37,747 bases of DNA from a virus. The DNA lies in IMG/VR virus record IMGVR_UViG_3300024518_005611, positions 1-37,747 of that record; one strand, given 5' to 3'. Shown here piece by piece: positions 33,101 to 37,747 of this stretch (within the stretch, counting starts at the first letter, position 1; each line of letters begins with the position of its first letter). Below the pieces are notes generated by a model. That model was given only the letters and a program-made list of their open reading frames with translations. It searched no databases and was not told where the DNA came from. The position numbers were made by a program, and so were the translations under genes.

Positions 33101-35749
33101 GTCGATGCACTTAGTAATACATTTTCAAATGAAATTGTTATGGTCGAGCCGTTGTTGGCAGGGGATGTAGTCGAGATTGTTTTCAGATCAGCTACTCTGT
33201 TAATCAATACTCACTTTGAACGAGTTAGTTCTAACACAATCAGATTGTTGACAAATGATATAGTAGATAATGCTATTAGTATGTCTGTGTGGGGTGAAGT
33301 TGTTAATGAATCTGCTCAAAGTCCTGCTAAAATTATAGACAAGGAAGCTGGTGTAGTTATATCTCCAGTTCAAATTTGGGATCCAGCAAGAGACTTCCAG
33401 TATAAGACACCACTCAAGGACATTGAATTAATCAAAGATGATGACCCAGCAGTTTACACAAACACAATCGAAACCGATCAAACTCCACCAGGCTCTGTTG
33501 TTCGTCCTTACATATTGTACAATACTCCATGGAATCAAATTGAAGTTGGAACAACATGGTTAGATTCTTTTGATTTAGACTACACATCATATTATGATGA
33601 AAATGCAATTACAGATTTAGATGATCGTCTGCGTATATGGGGAACATTAGCCGGTTGGGGTGGATTGAAAATATATGAGTGGATTGAATCAAACGTCCTA
33701 CCTGAAGAGTATGATGCACTGGCGATTGTTGAAGAAGGTGATCGAGACATTGAAGAACATCTACGAAAGGCTGGTAGAGCAAGACAAACAGTGTTTGAAT
33801 TTTCAAACGCACTGGATATCACATCAGTTACCGTAGCACCAACTAATGAAATTAAAGTAGCGGGTGATCAAACTGCCGATTATATAGCGGGCTTAACGGT
33901 TTACATAATCGGTTCAACAGGCAACAATGGTACATTCACATTATCTGTCGATTCAACATTTGCAGCTGGTGAAACAACAATAACTACAACAGAAGATATT
34001 ACTAACGCAACAGTAGACGGTTCTATCTTTTTTGAGTGGGTTCTACATAGAAATAAACATCAAGAATTTGATGTAGTAATTGAAGGCACAGAAACAGCAC
34101 CAGGCACATTTGAATTTACATTGGTCCTTGATCCTGAACAAATCGATCTTGGTGATCTAGTAAACGTTTACGTCAATGGAAGATTAATTCTCCCAGATCA
34201 AATTGTGACTGCTCCTATGGTTGTTACAGATTTGAAAGAAGCGGATCGTGTGAGATTTGTTAAGTTAGCACTAACAGATCAAGTAGATCTCGATGCTGGA
34301 ATTGCAGCAGGTACACATGATCAAGTTTATGAGTATACAGAAGTTCCTATCTTTGATGAATTTGGTATTCAACAAACAATTTATTACTTCTGGGTTGAAG
34401 AAAAGAGCACTCGTAACAAAACTCAAGAGATATCTCCAAAAGATGCACAAACACAATTGATCACAATACCTCAACCATATATGTTGACATTAAAACCGAA
34501 ACCAGCTGATGTTCGAACAAACGGTGTTCTGGTAGATTTGGATCGCTCATGGGAGCATGTTATTGTTGCAGAAGATTTGATTCATTTCGCTGAGCTCGGT
34601 CGTCAAATACTACTTGTCGGTTCAGCTATTAAAGAAGGAGACATCGCAAACCTTACTGTCACAGTTAACGGAACAGCTCTTGTTTCAACAACAGAGTACA
34701 CTATAAATGAAACTGGCAGAGAAGTTCAAATTGTGAAGGAGCATCTTTTCGTTGGTCAATCTGAATTAAACTACGATGGAACACTTCCAAACGGAGATTT
34801 TGTAGGTGGTGATGGTCCAGGCGGAACAGCTTATGTACCAGGCGATACTATCACATTGGATGATGGCTCAGTTATAACTGTTGACGTTGTTAACGTCAAT
34901 GGTGATGTTATTGAATTCACAGTAACAACATCGGGCGGAATCACTGTCATACAAGGCACTCCTTTGTTCCAAGCTAGTACATCCGGAACAGGAACTGGAT
35001 TCTCACTAACTCCTGAATTAAACAATGTTGCAGGAATTGTGTTTGTTGAACTGGACGAAGTTGGTTTTGATTATACAACAGAAGTTCCAACAGAAGTTTT
35101 CCATTTCCCAGACCGCCACACAGAAGCTGTAATTCGTGGTCTTCGAGGACTGATTACAAACGATCGGCGTTACACTTTACGCTTCACGAGAGACTTTACT
35201 CTTCGCGATGATCTTGAGCAGGGCGATTCTTCTCTTGAGCTAAAACAACACCATGAAGAGTGGCAACTGATTCGTCAAGAACAGCCTTTCTTGGTACCTC
35301 GCGCCTTGTGGGACAAGGTTACAGAATCAATGGTCGGATTTTTACTTACCGATCCGACTACACGTGTTCCGACACTTGAACGTGAATTATATGATACGTC
35401 TTTCTCTACCGAAACAAGATTCGGTTTACGTTCTGGTCAAGCGTTCACTGATGGGCCAACAGCGCTTCAAACAATTCTCGCTGATCTGAATAATCCAGAT
35501 AATGCTTTTCCAGCAGTTGACATTAATGCGTTCTTTGCTCAGAATGATTTTACCACGACTGACGGGATTATAGCAGCTATGAATTCCATATATACTCTCT
35601 TTACATTCACTGATGTGAATAGAATTTATTTCGCAACATTGCACGACGCTTTTTCGTTCAAGAAAGAATATCCAGACATATTCAAAACATCAATGGTGGC
35701 AATACACGGTATTCGACCATTCCAAGTAGCAGGACTTTTTGATGACTAG
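24191..35749 (+). CDS. Giant baseplate/tail protein (3852 aa), possibly in the gp7 position
   Basis: A single 11.6-kb frame starting with GTG (GGAGA 11 nt before; an in-frame stop lies just upstream). Residues 1-160 look globular (FNRFLTKPETRKLAGYIG, WVPPIDIDKLIHYQDYYWVD). The bulk is beta-rich and modular: at least three copies of module A (about 1649-1740, 2783-2877, 3521-3613), five or so of module B (GSTGNDGSYTVVSS-like), and four of a G-x-x-W-x-D-T strand-turn motif near 390, 910, 945 and 1360. A helical domain (FETQIDSVRNLYDSFRVIEA, NLNEKSQFLFWKALIQHKG) lies near 2560-2660. It follows gp6, where T4 has gp7 (1032 residues), so a peripheral wedge or tail-fibre-anchoring role is inferred. 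Direct gp7 similarity was not recognised. Confidence 0.8.
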   Translation: MANDNSDYNLPRTKLHELLAHPFDSNVNKSVFENLFNRFLTKPETRKLAGYIGQGNEDALISRQIVEPTIDRQAAQLQPILFNKIGSVEHMASWKDILNELVRLGVDIDRLPEWGEAQVFNWVPPIDIDKLIHYQDYYWVDPNNPAGQPQYLTIRSRCATATSQANFHQRLVDEFGEDFPISGTEAVDGVLPTFAILSISTGAESILVAGDATADLTFEQFFNVTGTLFNNGEYQILSVPVFDGTNTTFDVGPGILVADELTIGTVNVQRFDTLIIPGEFIRLLEPGFVFFFKNTTNVDLEDSFLTVVSASYDQTADVTTIEIDVTFTSSSTDGDISLVEQLNIFLAEQSCQCEGSVGWDIFSWDDNPTDPLWDGDLVPLLASISNLVDPVAPGAEGELWFNTDTDQLFIYGADAFGPGVPGWKVIYNKFSTVVSATEGLGLWDFTPDCGVQSIIDAADQWIDQNKWVHKTDVTNFSVAKQASLPIIEYDWDLELNEWTFANPVWKYRFERFIPFAATTAQPQLIELTPLFDWVQGGLGFEANIILDDQYGDLTESFTPGSFFQTLDTSDLLEVVSSKFEQPAAGQPFQTIITLTVDVPVGMIGAGALRPDGVAGLRPFRTSLGDPWKAYHDHWLFVETESTIAINHQPVNPFIAAPISSPVVDIEFETLGAGTDGEYQTTAFSQTFNVLTPTPLTKFKLAPTLTTNALVGFDDIRVYVNDIRVFGTYQELTPDGPVAEVDLITTISEDVFYVQQIEFLVGFETKQFDVIRIEVGEGAIDEIGLASVPVRTIEDNDAFNNLSTGGTRTVSLIQLRKAEQVKTLNNQYPLFDIYDTTGASALKANSIFAFATSPDANINVAVGLRIVVDDAGTDFSFEQFLCDPDTNVLRAYRDYSNEPGTYWADSEAREVKFWDGLTWSDKGLQGLQYEQAVVDVFEPTSPFTGQVWFDTISNELKVYDGANFVVALASDVNYLNYDITLQTIWKKGLNDETYVPVVVDWKNRTVEEYDAEQVLFVSESAEELILADPTLTLAEATAQATTTWYASQANDLSPTGFWSGDWEIPDPLYFNNQHENRKILMTSELVSHFNSIISAQPTIPGFIGPDSARFHLIATENVNYGVGGLIKEFNNGFDTFLSSIFVNNVTPPTLFEFAHDQYETLLNVLKEDFRNDANDLMTNITVESLTDFSTFATNTILDAFEQNDNAAFLYGDSTTFTDVTGADDLGVRNWIATLPYLNLVNRVAPEKIVDDLHDINNITHHDGHSQGYAYTDATLAGIARIVINTPDSRSTLAAPDNTFGKIDSGSPPDDIVEFATAPFFGETILGREGVYWYQVVGVTRRLYRLAIAAVGTSEPSSSLADGTLWMDMAPLGEVLRVKNGVTWDVVSGLAIGDGRLHNGTNPADITTSSISAWQELDLDEILVNIILELEERLYENAPTPVVLDYDFDALQDTAAKVALYNQLLENAFLAFTRSSEITAPLVNGDYVPTDPFTWNYKRSVPGANFQIIDTDTVANTFTIDDTFAVSFPAASTFFVKNSGVNDGEFTVVSSVEVAGPQTVITVVETVQDSLLGVIYKGTLPSPDNTGSESGGDWRDYYKKLYGTPYPHLEPWILQGYTDKPTWWEAEYTNDDISIWGNRRWKYLHQTVIEGQSQFLYTGFGDNGTFVAGDGAGGTAYAPGDTITLSDGSIVTVNIIDGDGDVVFFDVTTSSGIIVVPGTTLTQVSTSGTGLAFTLTPELSNIIGVGMWQNIRAGIIPAGQLLPDGATTSTGVFIPGSVPLYNYFSVNIADVTVTSNGGATTFDPDDVFPPFFDYLAAGEPAITLNRSVFREFAIEIISPAADYAFADAGPVEFEWRESSHFLYDQLTIAFQMDPVNLVSDTFGFDYNVIDRLEIDSQTEQTPCHCRTDFHGEVVDDELYQVDGTNQWYVNFNRYLGFDSSLSDFRSLWTLWTAPMMYQFSSFVDTSSLQVAHRSVPTSEFDFRVASKRSPGADDFWLDALDVTLINIPPNLARYDNQLDWGLEVDTNSPLNRSVEYYDVRNFQFDVDAATDVCTLYSYPIQGLEFFNETFFVTGNQVGIFPFARTFDIVGSTGNDGSYTVVSSVYDATVNQTLIEINVPIPSAVVDGNIVANYRSIPWETGDSVWFSTEETLPAPLKGDQKQIGPTRYFIIRLNNNQFQIALTQSNALAGLEIDLTTTGTKNSFVGQISTTFQALDGSRTETLWRHYVIDKTNTLTFTPPFDIQGMQTLVNIVDGYESFSFDEGFRINENKTRQDPDTGRFVDWQIETERFIHFAYGQRLQRNRNINNRYSVSVDVGSNVWTYTAENGTFVTGAPINAISSNTIQPAPIITNIKYFIIVDTASTFRLATTRANAEAGVEIDITSDLAIGDLFITSAADFRAVLPSQEINPFKNDLFFRPAAGIVSNLLTGPSEDIRNTQLLFDQYGRPLNRKQMRILREDQQTQITIIDEINNDVELTSIFNDPYNFIHLGGAHIFIDAYEHVLIFNNYTTEDSLLYDTFLGLNVSKFEMLFNRQVEFTQRPNVGGSYFKTFFNQGAELLDNFETQIDSVRNLYDSFRVIEAKPLIQEARKALGYEGTRGYLDNMNLNEKSQFLFWKALIQHKGSQQSIDAFINSRRFIDAKVDEFWAYKIADFGSSQDKEYPEMFLNTTDAQTSDLRLQFIEEDDFCIPGFGNDGFDEELCGFDISQEDSIALDPGFIGILLTDQERWFNQPDQLEVLRNNGLSLYFDLKPTNRLPIVVTETIPVGLAAGDGWLDISVKQLQLQDESFYDGVIPNGSFVGGDGVGGTAYSAFDTITLSNGTVLTVDTVDGGGDVTGFTIATAGASLDHLSLIGVTLTQTSTSGTGTSFTLIPGAANVTTAEYTFNVFDPDAGFVFSGFWLNTELPILRHNFSSDNEVVTVETVIEGTRIAPTITPGIKSVILSELYIPFTNHIHVFRNGTELEPLVEYVETVDALSNTFSNEIVMVEPLLAGDVVEIVFRSATLLINTHFERVSSNTIRLLTNDIVDNAISMSVWGEVVNESAQSPAKIIDKEAGVVISPVQIWDPARDFQYKTPLKDIELIKDDDPAVYTNTIETDQTPPGSVVRPYILYNTPWNQIEVGTTWLDSFDLDYTSYYDENAITDLDDRLRIWGTLAGWGGLKIYEWIESNVLPEEYDALAIVEEGDRDIEEHLRKAGRARQTVFEFSNALDITSVTVAPTNEIKVAGDQTADYIAGLTVYIIGSTGNNGTFTLSVDSTFAAGETTITTTEDITNATVDGSIFFEWVLHRNKHQEFDVVIEGTETAPGTFEFTLVLDPEQIDLGDLVNVYVNGRLILPDQIVTAPMVVTDLKEADRVRFVKLALTDQVDLDAGIAAGTHDQVYEYTEVPIFDEFGIQQTIYYFWVEEKSTRNKTQEISPKDAQTQLITIPQPYMLTLKPKPADVRTNGVLVDLDRSWEHVIVAEDLIHFAELGRQILLVGSAIKEGDIANLTVTVNGTALVSTTEYTINETGREVQIVKEHLFVGQSELNYDGTLPNGDFVGGDGPGGTAYVPGDTITLDDGSVITVDVVNVNGDVIEFTVTTSGGITVIQGTPLFQASTSGTGTGFSLTPELNNVAGIVFVELDEVGFDYTTEVPTEVFHFPDRHTEAVIRGLRGLITNDRRYTLRFTRDFTLRDDLEQGDSSLELKQHHEEWQLIRQEQPFLVPRALWDKVTESMVGFLLTDPTTRVPTLERELYDTSFSTETRFGLRSGQAFTDGPTALQTILADLNNPDNAFPAVDINAFFAQNDFTTTDGIIAAMNSIYTLFTFTDVNRIYFATLHDAFSFKKEYPDIFKTSMVAIHGIRPFQVAGLFDD
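24805..25215 (+). repeat. Beta module B, two divergent copies
   Basis: Residues about 206-257 (VAGDATADLTFEQFFNVTG, NNGEYQILSVPVFDGTNTTF) and 287-342 (LEDSFLTVVSASYDQTADVT, TTIEIDVTF, DGDISL). They share the GD-T...G...V-x-S-x-Y-D...T-x-I-x-V...DG-x-I pattern with later copies. Confidence 0.55.
28695..28930 (+). repeat. Beta module B, copy near residue 1500
   Basis: Reads FQIIDTDTVANTFTIDD, then NSGVNDGEFTVVSSVEV and TVITVVETVQDS, the same order of strands as the copies at 30420 and 33830. Confidence 0.6.
29134..29409 (+). repeat. Beta module A, copy 2 (giant protein)
   Basis: About 92 residues: GDNGTFVAGDGAGGTAY, GDTITLSDGSIVTVN, DGDGDVVFFDVTT, TLTQVSTSGTG, FTLTPELSN. Confidence 0.8.
30320..30580 (+). 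repeat. Beta module B, copy near residue 2080
   Basis: Best-preserved copy: DIVGSTGNDGSYTVVSSVYD, NQTLIEINVPIPS, VDGNIV. Confidence 0.65.
32538..32820 (+). repeat. Beta module A, copy 3 (giant protein)
   Basis: About 94 residues: PNGSFVGGDGVGGTAY, DTITLSNGTVLTVDTVDGG, VTLTQTSTSGTG, FTLIPGAANV. Confidence 0.8.
33830..34035 (+). repeat. Beta module B, copy near residue 3220
   Basis: NEIKVAGDQTADYIAGLTVY, IIGSTGNNGTFTLSV, ETTITTTEDI, DGSIFFEW. Confidence 0.65.
34751..35028 (+). repeat. Beta module A, copy 4 (giant protein)
   Basis: About 93 residues: LNYDGTLPNGDFVGGDGPGG, GDTITLDDGSVITVDVVN, QASTSGTGTGFSLTPELNNV. Confidence 0.8.
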
Positions 35750-37373
35750 TAATATCAAAGAACTCGATCCGGTTCAAGGTCTGATCGATTATATTGAAGA
35801 CATTAAACCCTACCACACTAAAGTGGTCGAGGTGTTGACTGAGTATGTCTACAATGAACTTATTGATACTACAATAACGGAAAGATTTGAATCAGCAATG
35901 GAGATGATTTATCCAAGTCCTGAACTTCAAGATGAAATACTTGCTTTGTGTGGATTTGGTGGTGGAAATCCGTGGGACGGGTTTACAGCATGGCCAGTAA
36001 TTCCTGAGAATGTAACACTTGTTCTCGGCCCGTTTGACGATACTCCAGCAGGGTATGATATCGTAGCAGATACGGTAAAAATAACTGGAGATCGAACAAG
36101 CCAATATCTAGTCGGGCGAGATATCACTATAGATTTGTACGCAGTAGATACTGTCCTCGATACAAGAACGGTTGGAGTTCAAACAGTTTACACCGTCACC
36201 GCTGCTGAATTTGTCACATTCGGACAAATAAACGGTATTGCTAATACTGAACATACTGTATTAACAGTAACAGGATTGCTCGATCCGACTGTTGCACTTC
36301 CGCCGTTAGGTATAAATGAAGTGTATGCAGCAGGTGTAAATTTTGATCCATATCCGATTGATTCTGTTGTTGGATATAGTAGTGCAGCTCCAGTATTTTA
36401 CACAGATGTGCCACCGGGCGCAGATCCGCTACCTACACCAACAGTTGGGAGTTTGTCACAAACTCCAGATGAAAATCCAGGCGCACTAATATTTTCAAAT
36501 TCGTTTGTATTGTTGGGCGATTTCGCGGGCAGCTTCCCTCAAGGTTTTATGCTCAATGTTATAGGTGGCACAACCGAAGGAGAATACACGGTCAAATATG
36601 CATTTTATGATAGCGTTGGCGACAAAACATATATCCGTGTTGTTGAAGAAATTGACACCGTAGGATTTGTCACTGGTGATATTCATGAACGCTTCTTTGG
36701 TTATGATGAGTGTGCGATCAATCAAGCCAACGTTCCTGTAGGATTGACAAACACTCAAATGGTTGAAAGTTTAGTGTTTAGTTGGAGCATTCCTGCATCG
36801 GTAACTGATATCATTGATGGCTTCCAATTCTTCGTAAATGAAGCAGTTACAGGAACATTCACCTTTAGAGTAAACGGAGATGCAACTGGTGATATTTTTG
36901 ATACCGACTCCATTCGTCTAATAGGATCACATACTAATGATGGTGTGTATACCGTTTCAGGTGCACCAGTTTTTGTACTTCCGTACACAGATATCACTGT
37001 AGTAGAAGCAATACCCGATACTCAAACAGGTACAACTGAATATGCTATACGTGAAGGACAATCAGAATTTAATTATGATGGTGTTGGTTTAAACGGCACA
37101 TTTGTTGGTGGTGACGGTGCTGGTGGTACAGCATACGTAGCACTTGACACAATCACTTTATCAGATGGATCTATCGTTACGGTAAATGTTGTTGATGGTA
37201 ATGGTGACGTTATAGATTTTGGTATTACAACTTCTGGCAATACTGTAGTAACACTTGGTGTAGCACTAACTCAATCTTCTACATCTGGTACTGGTACAGC
37301 ATTCACACTAACACCGGAATTAGCAAATGGATTTAGTACAGCTCGTGGTTGGGTTGAAAAATTTGCCCCTTAA
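35742..37373 (+). CDS. Baseplate/tail protein with modules A and B (543 aa), unknown role
   Basis: ATG 35742 overlaps the end of the giant gene and follows AGGA by about 9 nt; a TTG at 35739 is less likely. The N-terminal 80 residues (DPVQGLIDYIEDIKPYHTKV, VVEVLTEYVYNELID) look helical and unique. The rest is built from beta modules: a Val/Thr-rich region at about 85-200, two B copies (about 247-320 and 373-435) and one A copy (about 437-530), ending ARGWVEKFAP. Its position after the giant gene corresponds roughly to gp8 in T4, but I see no gp8 motif. Shared modules suggest it contacts or evolved with the giant protein. Confidence 0.78.
   Translation: MTSNIKELDPVQGLIDYIEDIKPYHTKVVEVLTEYVYNELIDTTITERFESAMEMIYPSPELQDEILALCGFGGGNPWDGFTAWPVIPENVTLVLGPFDDTPAGYDIVADTVKITGDRTSQYLVGRDITIDLYAVDTVLDTRTVGVQTVYTVTAAEFVTFGQINGIANTEHTVLTVTGLLDPTVALPPLGINEVYAAGVNFDPYPIDSVVGYSSAAPVFYTDVPPGADPLPTPTVGSLSQTPDENPGALIFSNSFVLLGDFAGSFPQGFMLNVIGGTTEGEYTVKYAFYDSVGDKTYIRVVEEIDTVGFVTGDIHERFFGYDECAINQANVPVGLTNTQMVESLVFSWSIPASVTDIIDGFQFFVNEAVTGTFTFRVNGDATGDIFDTDSIRLIGSHTNDGVYTVSGAPVFVLPYTDITVVEAIPDTQTGTTEYAIREGQSEFNYDGVGLNGTFVGGDGAGGTAYVALDTITLSDGSIVTVNVVDGNGDVIDFGITTSGNTVVTLGVALTQSSTSGTGTAFTLTPELANGFSTARGWVEKFAP
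36480..37045 (+). repeat. Beta module B, two tandem-like copies
   Basis: First copy: SNSFVLLGDFAG, NVIGGTTEGEYTVKYAFYD, TYIRVVEEIDT. Second copy: FRVNGDATGDIFDTDSIRLI, GSHTNDGVYTV, YTDITVVEAIPDT. They directly precede module A copy 5. Confidence 0.65.
37051..37330 (+). repeat. Beta module A, copy 5
   Basis: About 93 residues: FNYDGVGLNGTFVGGDGAGG, DTITLSDGSIVTVNVVDG, LTQSSTSGTGTAFTLTPELA. Closest by eye to copy 2. Confidence 0.8.
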
Positions 37374-37397
37374 ATTCTCTCCATAATGTGTTAATAG

Positions 37398-37405
37398 TCT
37401 AAATA
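37398..37405 (+). promoter_or_regulatory. Possible late promoter for DUF5659-like gene
   Basis: TCTAAATA, one mismatch from TATAAATA, 41 nt before the ATG at 37446. Weaker than the other late promoters and a little further away. Confidence 0.4.
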
Positions 37406-37445
37406 TAGAAAGGAGCAACACAGCTTCAGTTACAAGGACTTAAAC

Positions 37446-37676
37446 ATGAGTGAATACAGAACCACAGACATAATCTTAGCAGCTTGTTTGCGACTTGAAG
37501 GATTTCCTATGGAATCGATTGAGATCGCGGGCAATAAGGGAACTTTTGTTTTCGAAGACGTAGATCAGAATTTTATCAATTCATATGATCTAGGTCAAAC
37601 GTGTGTTGAACCAGTTACGTTTAACAATATGATAAAACAACTCACAACTAGCGTTCGTCGTATGACTCAACGATAA
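37446..37676 (+). CDS. Small DUF5659-like protein
   Basis: A 76-residue protein: YRTTDIILAACLRLEGF at the start, a KGTFVFEDVDQNFINSYDLG middle and a VEPVTFNNMIKQLTTSVRRM end. This is the layout of the small DUF5659 family (T-x-D-x-x-L-A-A...L-x-x-x-G; F-x-F-E-D; V-x-P...F...I-x-x-L), common in phages and bacteria with no established function. AAGGA lies 7 nt before the ATG. It stands alone between two possible late promoters. Confidence 0.75.
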   Translation: MSEYRTTDIILAACLRLEGFPMESIEIAGNKGTFVFEDVDQNFINSYDLGQTCVEPVTFNNMIKQLTTSVRRMTQR

Positions 37677-37696
37677 TTTTACGCTTGGGTAATAGT

Positions 37697-37704
37697 TATA
37701 AATA
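37697..37704 (+). promoter_or_regulatory. T4-type late promoter for the gene at the right edge
   Basis: Perfect TATAAATA, 34 nt before ATG 37738, with TTAGGAGA in between. Confidence 0.8.
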
Positions 37705-37737
37705 AGAGAAATACTCAGATTTAGGAGACGCAAGTCA

Positions 37738-37747
37738 ATGTTTGAAG
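37738..37747 (+). CDS. Start of next late gene (partial)
   Basis: Only ATG TTT GAA G is inside the window. The AGGAGA ribosome binding site and the perfect late promoter upstream make it a real start. Nothing can be said of the product. Confidence 0.7.

Noticed and set aside
1-37747. CRISPR arrays, insertion sequences, integrase or attachment sites
   Set aside because: No regularly spaced direct repeats, transposase, integrase or tRNA-end duplication was seen; the repeats found are diverged protein-coding modules.

Overview
This window looks like a late-structural and replication/recombination segment of a large tailed phage (myovirus) of the T4 superfamily. I recognise T4-type genes by their sequence: the portal (gp20), gp26, a gp51-like segment, the late sigma factor (gp55), the SbcCD-type recombination nuclease (gp47/gp46), gp25, gp6, a gp5-like spike with a PAAR tip, and gp27/gp53/gp54-like baseplate parts. 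The 55-47-46 order matches T4. The host cannot be named from the sequence. A good match to bacterial sigma70 promoters fits a Gram-negative host, and a type IV prepilin gene hints at a piliated one.

Layout. 1-3269 (minus): portal, cut by the window edge, and a probable tape measure protein. 3386-4467 (plus): gp26, then a gp51-like reading frame that seems to be reached by -1 frameshifting. 4477-5366 (minus): a small membrane protein and a type IV prepilin under a sigma70-like promoter. 5455-7062 (minus): an XPD/DinG-like iron-sulfur helicase. 7075-7483: a hairpin-rich region without a convincing gene. 7484-8062 (minus): an unknown protein and an FmdB-like zinc ribbon under a late promoter. 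8088-14328 (minus): an early operon reading gp55, gp47, gp46, then small proteins plus RuvC. 14416-37676 (plus): the baseplate cluster, including an 11.6-kb gene for a 3852-residue protein. A further late gene starts at 37738.

Regulation can be read from the DNA. Almost every structural unit has a T4-type late promoter (consensus NATAAATA) 23-41 nt before its start codon. Three minus-strand units instead have TTGAC(N)/TATAAT host-type promoters: the gp55 operon, the membrane protein/prepilin pair and the helicase. The inferred scheme is that host RNA polymerase makes gp55, recombination proteins, prepilin and helicase early, and gp55 then redirects polymerase to the late promoters.

The most unusual observations are: (1) seven small, otherwise dissimilar proteins between 8088 and 10678 that all end in the same C-terminal peptide, roughly [DE]-x-Y-[DN]-x-A-M-x-[IV]-[IVL]; (2) a phage prepilin with an apparently early promoter; (3) a probable programmed -1 frameshift (T7 run at 4231-4237) fusing gp26 to a gp51-like domain beside the tape measure gene; (4) beta-rich modules copied between three adjacent virion proteins; (5) a late promoter placed back-to-back with the early promoter of the late sigma gene itself.
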